Assembly: GCF_900115265.1 (NCBI RefSeq)
Contig: NZ_FOVU01000005.1
Coordinates: forward strand, 124,001-188,000
DNA: 64,000 nt
Source: Bradyrhizobium sp. Ghvi
GTDB lineage: Bacteria > Pseudomonadota > Alphaproteobacteria > Rhizobiales > Xanthobacteraceae
Direction of reading: 5' to 3'
The first letter of the stretch is position 1. The number at the start of each line of letters is the position of its first letter. The notes under the pieces were generated by a model. That model was not told the DNA's origin. It saw only the letters and a list, made by a program, of their open reading frames with translations, and did no database searches. This document shows positions 52,684-62,080 of this stretch, in pieces. The position numbers were made by a program, and so were the translations under genes.

Positions 52684-53160
52684 TCAGCTGTTGAAGATGC
52701 TTTCGAGCGGCAGATGGGATTTCACGATCGGGGACTTCAGCACGACGAAACTGAAGTACTTGTCGATACCGATATCCATCTCGACCAGGCGTTCCATGAC
52801 GGCCTGATATTCGCTGATTCCCGCGGTGATGAACTTGACGAGATAATCGTATCCGCCCGAAACCAGGTGACATTCGACGACCGAATCGATCTTTTCGATC
52901 GTCGTGAGAAAGCGGGCGAAATCGATCTGCCGGTGGTTCTTCAGGGTGATCTCAGCGAAGACCGTCAGAGTTTGTCCCAGCTTGGCAACATCGATCTGGG
53001 CGGAATAGCCGGTGATGAAGCCCTCCGTCTGCAGCCTCTTGACGCGCATCAGGCACGGGCTCGGCGAAAGATTTATCAGCTCTGCGAGCTCGACGTTGGA
53101 AATCCGCCCGTTCTTCTGCAGTTCGCATAAAATCCTGATGTCGATCTTATCGAGCTTCAT
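52684..53160 (-). CDS. Lrp/AsnC-family transcriptional regulator
   Basis: 158 residues. N-terminal HTH MKLDKIDIRILCELQKNGRISNVELAELINLSPSPCLMRVKRL; C-terminal RAM domain with ECHLVSGGYDYLVKFITAG. Such proteins sense amino acids and control nearby transport and catabolic genes. ATG 53160 fits the family start; ATG 53166 adds two residues. It lies convergent to the aminotransferase and upstream of none in its own direction except that gene, and probably controls the aminotransferase, the oxidases and the ABC operon. Confidence 0.92.
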   Translation of the reverse strand: MKLDKIDIRILCELQKNGRISNVELAELINLSPSPCLMRVKRLQTEGFITGYSAQIDVAKLGQTLTVFAEITLKNHRQIDFARFLTTIEKIDSVVECHLVSGGYDYLVKFITAGISEYQAVMERLVEMDIGIDKYFSFVVLKSPIVKSHLPLESIFNS

Positions 53161-53273
53161 AACCATGCCATCAGATGGGGCCGACAACGGCGTCAAGGCT
53201 TCGAGTTTTCAGCGTCATATGCATCTTCATAACATCAACGAGCACCTTTTCCCAACGTGGGCAGACACCGGAT

Positions 53274-54599
53274 CTAGAACTCGCTGACCTTGCCCCAGGC
53301 GCTTCCTTTCAGCCGCTCCGGCCTGTACGGGCGCGGATCGACGATTGGCGCACAACCGGTGATGATGTCGGCGATCATGTGCCCGGTGCCTGGCCCAATT
53401 CCGAAGCCGTGACCACTGAACCCCGCCGCAAGGATGAACCCTGGAATAGACTCAACTTCACCGATTGCGGGAATGCCGTCCGGCGTGCTGTCGATGTAGC
53501 CGGCCCAGGCGTTTGAGATGGTGAGGCCCCGGAGTTCCGGCAGCAACTCGCAGGCTCGTCGATGTGTCTGCCGGATCTGCCTCATGTCGGGACGAGGATT
53601 GAGCGTGCGGTTCAGCTCCATCGGGGTCACCTCGTCGAGCCTCCATTTCGCCAGGGATTCGTGGCCTTGCCGCATGCCCTCGAAGGCCCCAGGGCTGAGG
53701 CTTCGCCAGCGGCGGGCGAACATGGGGAGGAATTCGCGGCGGAACCTGACCTGCTGCGGGGTCGGATCTAGCCGCGCGCGCCCGCTGATGGCCAGCGTGT
53801 ATCCACCATTGCCGCGTCGCGTGGCCGAAACGAGCCCTGCGTAAAGGGCGTCAGGCAGCCCGGCCGCGCCGGGGGCCAGGGCGAGAATCGAAGAGCGCAC
53901 CGATGCCTGCGGGAAGCGAATTCCGAGCTGGTTGCAGAACGAAGATGCCCATGCGCCTCCTGCCATGACCGCCGTCTTGGTCCGGATCGTGCCCGCCTCG
54001 GTCACCACGCCGTTGACCCGGCCGGCACTGAGCTCGATGCCGCGCGCGGCGCAGAACTGGTGCACCGTGCCGCCCGCCGCCATGATCGCACGCGCGGCGA
54101 TGGGCACGGCCTTTGAAGTATCGGCCGTCCCGTCTGTCGGCGAGAAGACGCCGCCCTTCCACTTGCGACCCGTCGCCTTGCCCTGACCGCTCGCCTCTTC
54201 CGAGTTCAACATATGCGTCGTGACGCCAACGGTCCTGGCGAAGTCGCGCCACTTGGCCCAGCCTGCCAGCTCATTCTCGTCGTTCGACAAATACAATAGG
54301 CCGCAGCGGCGAAAGCCCGTGTCTTCACCCGTTTCCTGGGCAACTCGCTCCCAGAGATCGAGGCTCTTGGTCGCAAGCGGCAGCTCGCGTGCGTCGCGGT
54401 TCTGCTGGCGGCACCATCCCCAGTTGCGGCTGGACTGCTCGGCGGCGACGCGGCCCTTCTCGAGCAACGCAACCCTGAGGCCGCGGCGCGCGAGATAGTA
54501 GCCTGTGAACACGCCGACGACGCCGCCGCCGACGATGACGACGTCCGCTTCACGAGGAAGGGATGGACTGGATTCAATGTGCAGGAGCGGCGCGCTCAT
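53274..54599 (-). CDS. FAD-dependent amino acid/amine oxidase (DAO family)
   Basis: 441 residues. FAD-binding Rossmann motif VVIVGGGVVGVFTGYYLARRG at about 20-40, followed by LLEKGRVAAEQSSRNWGWCRQQNRD, the typical AEQSSRNWGW signature of rhizobial DAO-family oxidases. C-terminal half LTISNAWAGYIDSTPDGIPAIGEV and AAGFSGHGFGIGPGTGHMIAD closes the FAD site. It oxidises an amine or N-substituted amino acid, delivering electrons to oxygen or a carrier. It reads away from the ABC operon; the region between must hold both promoters. Confidence 0.9.
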   Translation of the reverse strand: MSAPLLHIESSPSLPREADVVIVGGGVVGVFTGYYLARRGLRVALLEKGRVAAEQSSRNWGWCRQQNRDARELPLATKSLDLWERVAQETGEDTGFRRCGLLYLSNDENELAGWAKWRDFARTVGVTTHMLNSEEASGQGKATGRKWKGGVFSPTDGTADTSKAVPIAARAIMAAGGTVHQFCAARGIELSAGRVNGVVTEAGTIRTKTAVMAGGAWASSFCNQLGIRFPQASVRSSILALAPGAAGLPDALYAGLVSATRRGNGGYTLAISGRARLDPTPQQVRFRREFLPMFARRWRSLSPGAFEGMRQGHESLAKWRLDEVTPMELNRTLNPRPDMRQIRQTHRRACELLPELRGLTISNAWAGYIDSTPDGIPAIGEVESIPGFILAAGFSGHGFGIGPGTGHMIADIITGCAPIVDPRPYRPERLKGSAWGKVSEF

Positions 54600-55252
54600 C
54601 CGACAGGATCTCCGGTTGTCGCCATAGCGTAACCGAGAAATTGCGGCAGCCTCCGCGGACTTTCGTCGTGAGACCGAATATCCTGCGGTTTACTGCCTTA
54701 GAGGCAGGCCAAAATTGCAAAAATACCTTGCTTGCGTCGCAGCTTGCAGGCGGCGAGACTGATGCACGTACTCCTGCGATCCGTCGCGGGCCTTCCCTGG
54801 CAGGGGCCGCGGCAGGCTTGGCGGCGCAGATTGAAATGCCAAATCGGACTTCGTTTTCAGAAGTTCGTGCTGCCCGGATGCCGCCTTTCGGCGACTCCGC
54901 GGTGATCGAAATCATCAAGATCGGCAGAACGGATCGAAGGATCGAAGTTCATGGTGGCGACCCGCATGAGCCTTGTCCAGGTACAGATCTTGGCGGAAGC
55001 GATCGAGCTATGAGGTCGGCGCCATCCATGCCTTGCTTCGATCGAACTGACCTGTTCGGTCGGCGCCGCGCTCCGAAGAAGAGTTCTTGCCGCTTGCGCG
55101 GGGAGGCCTGAATCATGTCGCAGCCTCCGATGGGGGAATGGCACGTTGAGCGTCAAATCATTGACCTGTCGAAGAAGCGTGGCAAGGCAAAGAACCGAAG
55201 GCGCGGCCCGCAGCAGAATGGCCGAACGAAACTAAAAAGGGAGGATGTTCCG
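54600..55252. other. Divergent intergenic region upstream of the ABC operon
   Basis: 653 bases. Open frames here lack coding character and a recognised product. An AT-rich stretch near 54710-54730 (CCAAAATTGCAAAAATACC) may include a promoter. Likely target region for the nearby Lrp regulator, by position only. Confidence 0.45.
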
Positions 55253-56944
55253 ATGGCCTCTGGCAACCCGGCTGCAGCCCCCGCCGATGTCGCGCTCTCG
55301 GTGCGGGAGCTGAGCGTAAGTCTGCCGCAAGGAATGGAGCGGACCTACGCCATCGAGAACATCTCCTTTGATCTGAAGCGCGGACAAATTCTCTGCATCA
55401 TCGGGGAATCTGGATCGGGCAAGTCGGTCACCGCCAATGCGATCATGGGGCTTCTGCCGAAGGTGATCAGGGTCACCTCGGGGGCGATCCACCTGAATGG
55501 GACGAACATCGTAGGCCTCGCGCCCGAGAAGCTCCGCAGCCTGCGCGGCCGGATCGTCTCGATGATCTTTCAGGATCCTCTCTCGGCGCTCAACCCGCTG
55601 ATGACCGTGGGTGCGCAGATCGAGGAGGTGATGGCCGCGCACGACGTCGGCACGCCGGCCTCGCGTCGCAGCCGGGCCATAGACTTGTTGATTGAAGTGG
55701 GTCTGCCTGATCCGCAACTCATGTATCACCAATATCCCTTCCGGCTTTCGGGCGGGCAGCGGCAGCGGGTGATGATCGCCATGGCTCTGGCCCTCGAACC
55801 TGCGATCCTGATCGCGGACGAGCCGACCACCGCACTCGACGTGACGACCCAGGCGCAGATCCTGCAATTGATCCGCGACATTCAGCGCCGCAAGGGAATG
55901 AGCGTCATGTTCATCACCCATGATTTCGGCGTTGTGGCGGAGATTGCCGATTATGTGGTGGTCATGGAGAAGGGCCATTGCGTGGAACACGGCACCGCTG
56001 CGCAGGTCCTGAAGTCGCCCGGCCATCTCTACACGCGCCGCCTGATCGCGGCCGTGCCGCACCTGACCGGCAAGGACCGCGTTCCCTTGGAAGTGGCCGA
56101 GCGGGTGTCCATCCTCAAGGTCGAATCGCTCGCAAAGACCTATCGCAGCGGCAGCGCGCTGTTTGGCAAGCAGCGCATCGTCGCGGCGGTCAACGGCGTC
56201 ACCTTCGAGCTCGCGTCCGGGCGCACGCTGGGCGTTGTCGGGGAAAGCGGCTCGGGCAAATCTTCGCTCGGCCGGCTCCTGATCAAGCTCATGGAGAGCG
56301 ACGGCGGCTCGATTCTGTTCGAAGGCCGCGACATCGCCGGGCTTTCCGAAGCCGAGTTTCGGCCCTTGCGGCCGAAAATCCAGATGATCTTCCAGGATCC
56401 TTTTGCATCGCTCAATCCGCGCTCGACGGTCGGGCAAATCCTCACCGTCGGTCCGGTCGCGCATGGCATGACCTACGGTGAGGCTTGCGAGCGAGCGCGG
56501 GAGCTTTTGTCTCATGTCGGCCTGGATTCCGGAGCCTTTGGCCGCTATCCGCACGAGTTCTCCGGCGGCCAGCGCCAACGCATCGGCATCGCCCGGGCGC
56601 TGATGTTCAAGCCGAAATTGCTGATTGCCGACGAAGCGGTCTCTGCGCTCGACGTATCGATCCAGGCCCAGATCCTGAAGCTGCTGGACCAGATCCAGCG
56701 GGAGACCGGCGTCTCGATGATCTTCATCACGCACGACCTGCGCGTCGCAAGCCAGATCTGCGATGAAATCGCCGTCATGCATCGGGGACAGATCGTTGAA
56801 CGCGGACCGCCGTCTCAGATCTTCCTCGATCCGAAATCCACCTACACGCGAGAACTGGTGGCAGCGATCCCGGGCGAGCAACCCGGAAGCATGCCCCAAC
56901 ACGTAGGCTACGGCGGACATTACTTCGGAGGAGAGACGTTATGA
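55253..56944 (+). CDS. Peptide-type ABC transporter, fused double ATP-binding protein
   Basis: 563 residues with two DppD/DppF-like ATPase domains in one chain. Domain 1 (about 10-270): GESGSGKS, LSGGQRQRVMIAMAL, LIADEPTTALD. Domain 2 (about 290-550): GESGSGKSSLGRLL, FSGGQRQRIGIARAL, LIADEAVSALD, so the second Walker B ends in Glu-Ala-Val rather than Glu-Pro-Thr. It powers the two permeases downstream. ATG 55253 has GGGAGG nine bases upstream; the frame is open further but lacks a better start. Its stop overlaps the binding-protein ATG. Confidence 0.92.
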   Translation: MASGNPAAAPADVALSVRELSVSLPQGMERTYAIENISFDLKRGQILCIIGESGSGKSVTANAIMGLLPKVIRVTSGAIHLNGTNIVGLAPEKLRSLRGRIVSMIFQDPLSALNPLMTVGAQIEEVMAAHDVGTPASRRSRAIDLLIEVGLPDPQLMYHQYPFRLSGGQRQRVMIAMALALEPAILIADEPTTALDVTTQAQILQLIRDIQRRKGMSVMFITHDFGVVAEIADYVVVMEKGHCVEHGTAAQVLKSPGHLYTRRLIAAVPHLTGKDRVPLEVAERVSILKVESLAKTYRSGSALFGKQRIVAAVNGVTFELASGRTLGVVGESGSGKSSLGRLLIKLMESDGGSILFEGRDIAGLSEAEFRPLRPKIQMIFQDPFASLNPRSTVGQILTVGPVAHGMTYGEACERARELLSHVGLDSGAFGRYPHEFSGGQRQRIGIARALMFKPKLLIADEAVSALDVSIQAQILKLLDQIQRETGVSMIFITHDLRVASQICDEIAVMHRGQIVERGPPSQIFLDPKSTYTRELVAAIPGEQPGSMPQHVGYGGHYFGGETL

Positions 56945-58611
56945 TCAAGCGTTCTGCGACGACATCGAACTACTCGCGGCGGGATGCTCTGCGGATGGTG
57001 GCGATCGGCGGGGCTGCGGGCCTCATCGCGCCGAATCTATTGGGGAAGTCGGCCCTCGCGCGCACCTCGCCGGAAAAGCCGACCGGCCGCGTGGTCGTCG
57101 GGCTTGGACAGGAGCCGACCGTCTTCAATCCGCTGATGGTGCACATCGAAGTCGATGATGGCGTGCATTTCTCGGTTTTCGATGCGCTGTTCCGCATCGA
57201 TCCTCAAGGCGTCATTCAGCCCAACCTTGCCGTGGAAGTGCCGGACCAGAAGAACGGCGGCATTACGGCGGACGGTCTCAACTGGCGTATTCGTCTGCGT
57301 GACGATGTGCGCTGGCACGACGGCACGCCGTTCAGCGCCGAGGACGTGAAGTTCACGCTCGAGCTGATCATGAATCCCAACTTCCGCAGCTGGCGCACGG
57401 CCGGTCATAGTCTCGTGCGCGACATCAAGGTGATCTCGCCCACGGAGATCTCGTGGCGCATGGAAGAGGCGTTTGCGCCCTATCTGTCGTTCCTGACCGA
57501 AACCTTCATCGTCCCCAAGCACATCCTCGCGAAGGAAGCCAATCCAAATACCGCCGCCTTCAATCAGGCGCCCGTCGGAACCGGTCCGTTCAAGTGGGGC
57601 GAGCGGGTCGCGGGCGATCATCTCGAGCTCGTGGCTAACGCTGACTATTTTGGAGAAGGCCCTCACATCGAGAAGCTGGTCTTCAAATACATTCCCGATC
57701 TCACCGTCCTCTACACCCAGTTCAAGAGCGGCGACATTGATCTCGTAGGTCAGCCTTACATCACGCCCGATCATTATGGGGAAGCCAAGACGCTGCCGAA
57801 CCGCGTGGTGACGCTCGTCCCGAGGACCTCGTTCGAGTCCTTCTACCTGAACCTCGAGCGCCCGCAGTTCAAGGAGCTTGCCGTTCGCGAGGCGCTCTAC
57901 GCGGCGATCGACAAGGAATCGATCATCCAGGGGCTCTACTACGGCGTGCCTTCCCCGACAGAGACGTTCATGCCGCGGCAGTCCTTCTTCTTCAATCCCA
58001 ATCTGCCAATGCACCAATTTGACGTGAATCGCGCGGGCAAGATCCTTGATCAGGCCGGCTGGGCAAAGGGGGCGGACGGCATTCGTGCCAAGAACGGTGT
58101 TCGCCTGTCCTTTACCAATTCGACCACGTCGGGCGATCCCCTTCGCGAGCAGGTGCAGCAGTTCCTGCAGCAGACGTTTGCGCAGCTCGGCATCGAGATG
58201 AAGATATCGAATCTGCCCGCTGCCGTGATGTGGGGCGATTTTTGGGTGCAATCGCAGTTCGATTCCGTGATCGTCGGCAGCTCGTATCTGATTGGCGCCG
58301 ATCCAGACGTCACCAATCGCCTGCACTCGCGCTCGATCGCTGCGAAGGGCGGCCGCGGCTCGAACAATGCTCAATATGCAAATCCGGAAGTCGATGCTCT
58401 GCTCGACAAGGGTGCGCGCACCTTTCATCCCGAAGCGCGGCGAGCGATCTATTTCCGCGTACAGGAACTCGTGCGCCGCGACCTGCCTTTCCTGCCGCTG
58501 TATCAGAGCAACTCGGTCGAAGGTCTCAAGAAGGGGATCAGCGGATTCGTGCCGAATGGCAATACCCGCACGGAGTCCTGGAACGCGCTTGCCTGGTATT
58601 GGGCGAGCTGA
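56941..58611 (+). CDS. Periplasmic substrate-binding protein of the peptide-type ABC transporter (SBP_bac_5)
   Basis: 556 residues. SRRDALRMVAIGGAAGLIAPNLLG is a twin-arginine signal, so export is probably by Tat. The family-5 binding-protein fold follows: FDALFRIDPQGVIQPNLAVEVP, WHDGTPFSAEDVKFTLELI, GTGPFKWGERVAGDHLELVANADYFG, and AVREALYAAIDKESIIQGLYYG. Ligands of this family are peptides, opines, nickel or glycosides; the ligand here is unknown. Translationally coupled to the ATPase. Confidence 0.93.
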   Translation: MIKRSATTSNYSRRDALRMVAIGGAAGLIAPNLLGKSALARTSPEKPTGRVVVGLGQEPTVFNPLMVHIEVDDGVHFSVFDALFRIDPQGVIQPNLAVEVPDQKNGGITADGLNWRIRLRDDVRWHDGTPFSAEDVKFTLELIMNPNFRSWRTAGHSLVRDIKVISPTEISWRMEEAFAPYLSFLTETFIVPKHILAKEANPNTAAFNQAPVGTGPFKWGERVAGDHLELVANADYFGEGPHIEKLVFKYIPDLTVLYTQFKSGDIDLVGQPYITPDHYGEAKTLPNRVVTLVPRTSFESFYLNLERPQFKELAVREALYAAIDKESIIQGLYYGVPSPTETFMPRQSFFFNPNLPMHQFDVNRAGKILDQAGWAKGADGIRAKNGVRLSFTNSTTSGDPLREQVQQFLQQTFAQLGIEMKISNLPAAVMWGDFWVQSQFDSVIVGSSYLIGADPDVTNRLHSRSIAAKGGRGSNNAQYANPEVDALLDKGARTFHPEARRAIYFRVQELVRRDLPFLPLYQSNSVEGLKKGISGFVPNGNTRTESWNALAWYWAS

Positions 58612-58666
58612 TGTCCTGCCGGACGGACCGCGCCGGACGGCATTGTCACGCTAATGGAGGACGCGC

Positions 58667-59617
58667 ATGTCCGCCTTCCTGCTGAATCGTCTCTTGCAGA
58701 GCATCGTGCTGCTGGTGATCGTCTCGATCATCGGTTTCACGGTCCTCAACCTGATGCCGGGCGGGCCCCTCGCGCAATTCGGTCTCGATCCCGGCATGAC
58801 GCAGAAGGACGTCGAGCGCCTCGCAGCGCAGCTGGGCCTCAATCGGCCGCTGTGGATTCAGTATCTCGACTGGGCCTGGCGGCTGATCCAGGGCGATTGG
58901 GGGCACTCCTTCCGCGATGGCTCTGCGGTGCTGTCGGTGGTCGGTCATCATCTGCTGGCGACGCTGCTGCTGATGGGCACCTCCACCGCATTGGCGATCG
59001 CGGCCGGCACGTGGATCGGAATCCGCGGTGCCACCCACCGCTATTCTCTCTTCGACTACTGCGCGACGGTCGGCGCGATGGTGGCGCTGTCCGTTCCGAC
59101 GTTCTGGTTCGGCCTGATCGGGATCTACATCTTCACCCTGAAGCTGGGCTGGGTGCCTGCAGGCAACATGTACACGATCGGCGACGGCTCGGTGCTGGAC
59201 TATCTGCATCACCTGATCTTGCCGAGCCTGGTGCTGTCGCTCGTTCATGTCGCGATCTGGAGCCGTTACATGCGAACTGCAACGCTCGATGCGCTCAGCC
59301 AGGACTTCATCAAGACGGCCCGCGCCAAGGGCGTGAGCGAGCGCCGCATCTTGCTGAAACATGTCATCGGCAATGCGCTGTTGCCGATGATCACGCTGGC
59401 GGGGATGCAATTGCCCAGCATTCTCACCGGCGCGCTGGTCACGGAGACCGTGTTCACCTGGCCGGGCATGGGCCGGCTGTTTCTCGACAGCCTTGGCTAC
59501 AGCGACTATCCGGTCGTGATGGGGCTGCTGATCTTCTCGGCCATCCTGGTCGTGTTGGGCAATCTGATCGCAGACATCGTGATCGCCACCGTCGATCCGC
59601 GCATTCGCCTGGCCTGA
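58667..59617 (+). CDS. ABC transporter permease, DppB type
   Basis: 316 residues. Six hydrophobic segments beginning FLLNRLLQSIVLLVIVSIIGFTVLNLMPGGPL, the DppB/OppB opening. The binding-protein-dependent transport motif lies in IKTARAKGVSERRILLKHVIGNALLPMITL (EAA loop). Forms the channel with the next gene product. It starts 55 bases after the binding-protein gene. Confidence 0.93.
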   Translation: MSAFLLNRLLQSIVLLVIVSIIGFTVLNLMPGGPLAQFGLDPGMTQKDVERLAAQLGLNRPLWIQYLDWAWRLIQGDWGHSFRDGSAVLSVVGHHLLATLLLMGTSTALAIAAGTWIGIRGATHRYSLFDYCATVGAMVALSVPTFWFGLIGIYIFTLKLGWVPAGNMYTIGDGSVLDYLHHLILPSLVLSLVHVAIWSRYMRTATLDALSQDFIKTARAKGVSERRILLKHVIGNALLPMITLAGMQLPSILTGALVTETVFTWPGMGRLFLDSLGYSDYPVVMGLLIFSAILVVLGNLIADIVIATVDPRIRLA

Positions 59618-59655
59618 GCCTGCGGATTCACGCTAGACAAGAGGAGCCAGTAGAC

Positions 59656-60534
59656 ATGACCGCCATCGTCGCGCACTCAGCTCCGGCCCGCTGGTGGCAC
59701 AGCCGTGCTGTTAATCGTTTCATGCGTCACCATCTGGCGCTCCTGGGAATCGCGATGATCACGCTGCTCGTGCTGGCGTGCGCCATCGGTCCCTATGCCT
59801 TGCCCTACGACTCGCTCCATATCGATCTGCGCGCCCGCTTTGCTCCGCCCCTGACAGGCCATCATTATCTGGGCACGGATCCCTTGGGGCGTGATCTCGC
59901 GGTGCGGCTGTTGATGGCCGGGCGGGTCTCGTTGGCGGTGGGATTCTCCGCGATGTTGCTGTCGACCTTGATCGGTACGCTCGTCGGCGTGACGGCCGGC
60001 TATCGCGGGGGCTGGGTCGGGGCGGCGCTGATGCGGACGGTGGATGGCTTCCTGTCCTATCCCTCGATCTTCCTCGTGCTGGCGTTGGCCGCAACGTTGC
60101 GGCCTAGCCCGGTGATGATCGCCGTGATCATCGCCGTCACGAGCTGGATGGAGACTGCGCGAATCGTCGAGGCCGAGGTCCGTTCGCTGCGCGAGCGCGA
60201 GTTCGTCCAGGCTGCGCGCATGGTCGGTCTCAGCAGGGCGCACATCATGTTCCGCGAGATACTGCCCAATGCCATGGGCCCGATCATCGTCGCCGCAAGC
60301 CTGGCGGTCGCCCGCGCAATCCTTCTGGAAGCCTATATCAGCTTTCTCGGCTACGGCATCCAGCCGCCGCTGCCGAGCTGGGGCAACATGCTCAATGGCG
60401 CCCAGCAATATCTGGCGAGCGCTCCGTGGCTCGCCATCATCCCCGGTGCCGCCATTACGATGGCGGTAACGAGCTTCAATTTCATCGGCGATGGCTTGCG
60501 AGATGCTCTCGACGTTCGAAACGATCACATCTGA
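59656..60534 (+). CDS. ABC transporter permease, DppC type
   Basis: 292 residues. N-terminal helix FMRHHLALLGIAMITLLVLACAIGPYALPYD, then HHYLGTDPLGRDLAVRLLMAGRVSLAVG, the DppC signature. EAA loop: FVQAARMVGLSRAHIMFREILPNAMGPIIV. ATG 59656 has GAGGAG upstream. A larger open frame beginning earlier is only accidental. Ends 48 bases before the OrdL-type oxidase. Confidence 0.93.
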   Translation: MTAIVAHSAPARWWHSRAVNRFMRHHLALLGIAMITLLVLACAIGPYALPYDSLHIDLRARFAPPLTGHHYLGTDPLGRDLAVRLLMAGRVSLAVGFSAMLLSTLIGTLVGVTAGYRGGWVGAALMRTVDGFLSYPSIFLVLALAATLRPSPVMIAVIIAVTSWMETARIVEAEVRSLREREFVQAARMVGLSRAHIMFREILPNAMGPIIVAASLAVARAILLEAYISFLGYGIQPPLPSWGNMLNGAQQYLASAPWLAIIPGAAITMAVTSFNFIGDGLRDALDVRNDHI

Positions 60535-60582
60535 TCAGCTCGGGCTCGGCCGAGCACGACAGATATAAGAGAAGCAAACGCG

Positions 60583-61893
60583 ATGCAGGCACCCAGAGTA
60601 GACGAGAAGACGACGCCGTATTGGTGGGAAGCCGCCCCGCTCAAGCCGCTGCCGCCGCAACCGCTGCCCAAAAAGCTCGACGTGCTGATTGTGGGTGCGG
60701 GCTACGCCGGACTTTCGGCTGGTCTGGTGCTCGCACGCGAGGGACGCTCGGTGGCGGCCTTCGATGCGATGGATCCGGGTGAGGGGGCTTCGACGCGCAA
60801 CGGCGGAATCACCAGCGGAACGATACGTCCGGATTACGCGGCCCTTACGCGCCGGTTCGGCGAAGCGAAGGCGCTGGCGATCGAGGCGGAAGGCAAGACC
60901 GCGCGCGAGTTCCTGTACGATTTCATCAGGACGGAAGGGATCGCCTGCGACTTCCAGCGGGTGGGGCAGTTCAAGGGCGCCTTCGGCTATGAGCAATACG
61001 AGGCCATGGTGCGCACTGCGGAGAGGCTCGCAAAGAAACTTGGGATCGAGGCCTACGCAGTTCCCTATGCCGAGCAGCGCAAGTACATCGGCACCGATGT
61101 CTATCGCGGCGGTACGGTTCGGATGGACATCGGCGGACTGCATCCGGCGAAATTCCACGCCGAACTGCTGCGGGTCGCGCTCGCTTCCGGATTGACAGTC
61201 CACGCGCGGACGCCCGTGACCTCGATCGACAGAGATGGCTCCGATTTCCGCGTCGTCACCGCGGCCGGTCCGGTGCAGGCGCGTCAGGTGCTGGTGTGTA
61301 CCAACGGTTACACAGAGGGCGCCGTGCCCTTCCTGCGCCGTCGGCTGGTCCCGGTTCGCAGCCGGATCATTGCGACGGAGGAGCTTGCGCCCGAAGTCAT
61401 GGCGCGGCTGATGCCGAAACGCATGATGATCACGGAGAACCGGGAGGTCGGCTTCTACTATCGCCCCTCGCCTGATGGCAAACGCATCTTGCTCGGCGGT
61501 CGCGACAGCTCTCGGGTCGGCGACCCCGTCGCTCCGAAGCTGCTTCTGCGCAAGGGCCTGGTGAACCTGTTTCCCGAGCTGGAGGCCATTCGCCTCTCGC
61601 ACAGCTGGTTCGGCAATGTGGCCATGAACCGCGACATGATTCCGCGCATCTTCGAGAAGGAAGGTGTCGTCTATGCCAGCGGCTTCTGCGGGTCGGGCGT
61701 GGTCTGGGCGCCATGGGTCGGTATGCATGCGGCCCACAAGCTCATGGGTCACGAGGAGCGGGCGCGCACCGCGTTCGACTTCAGGCCTCCGGCCTTCATC
61801 CCGTTCTATCGCGGCAATCCGTGGTTCATGCCTGCCTTCATTCAAGGCTACCGGATGCGCGACCGGATCGCGATGTGGCGCGCCAGCCGCTGA
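60583..61893 (+). CDS. FAD-dependent oxidase, PuuB/OrdL-like
   Basis: 436 residues. The N-terminal TPYWWEAAP and FAD motif VLIVGAGYAGLSAGLVLAREG, then FDAMDPGEGASTRNGGITSGTI, place it with gamma-glutamylputrescine oxidase/OrdL proteins of the DAO family. Late motifs LSHSWFGNVAMNRDMIPRI and YASGFCGSGVVWAPWVG complete the FAD site. It likely oxidises an imported amine, giving an aldehyde for the semialdehyde dehydrogenase at 48674. It is co-transcribed with the ABC importer, which ties uptake to oxidation (inference). Confidence 0.9.
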   Translation: MQAPRVDEKTTPYWWEAAPLKPLPPQPLPKKLDVLIVGAGYAGLSAGLVLAREGRSVAAFDAMDPGEGASTRNGGITSGTIRPDYAALTRRFGEAKALAIEAEGKTAREFLYDFIRTEGIACDFQRVGQFKGAFGYEQYEAMVRTAERLAKKLGIEAYAVPYAEQRKYIGTDVYRGGTVRMDIGGLHPAKFHAELLRVALASGLTVHARTPVTSIDRDGSDFRVVTAAGPVQARQVLVCTNGYTEGAVPFLRRRLVPVRSRIIATEELAPEVMARLMPKRMMITENREVGFYYRPSPDGKRILLGGRDSSRVGDPVAPKLLLRKGLVNLFPELEAIRLSHSWFGNVAMNRDMIPRIFEKEGVVYASGFCGSGVVWAPWVGMHAAHKLMGHEERARTAFDFRPPAFIPFYRGNPWFMPAFIQGYRMRDRIAMWRASR

Positions 61894-62080
61894 CGGCAGA
61901 TTGGTCGTCCCGTCGCATCATCAACGAAATACTCTGCTGAACATCGCGCTTGCCTGATTGCGAAATGCTGCCGGACCGGAGGTACGCTGCAGACGATGCG
62001 AGGATCATCGTCCAAATGGTCCTCGTCTCGGAGCTGCCGGCGATCGGGCTGGCAATCCGAGCAAAAGGCGCCGACGCATC

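Noticed and set aside
54563..55111. Plus-strand open frame in the large gap before the ABC operon
   Set aside because: No ribosome binding site or recognisable product; the start overlaps the oxidase 5' end; composition unlike coding DNA.
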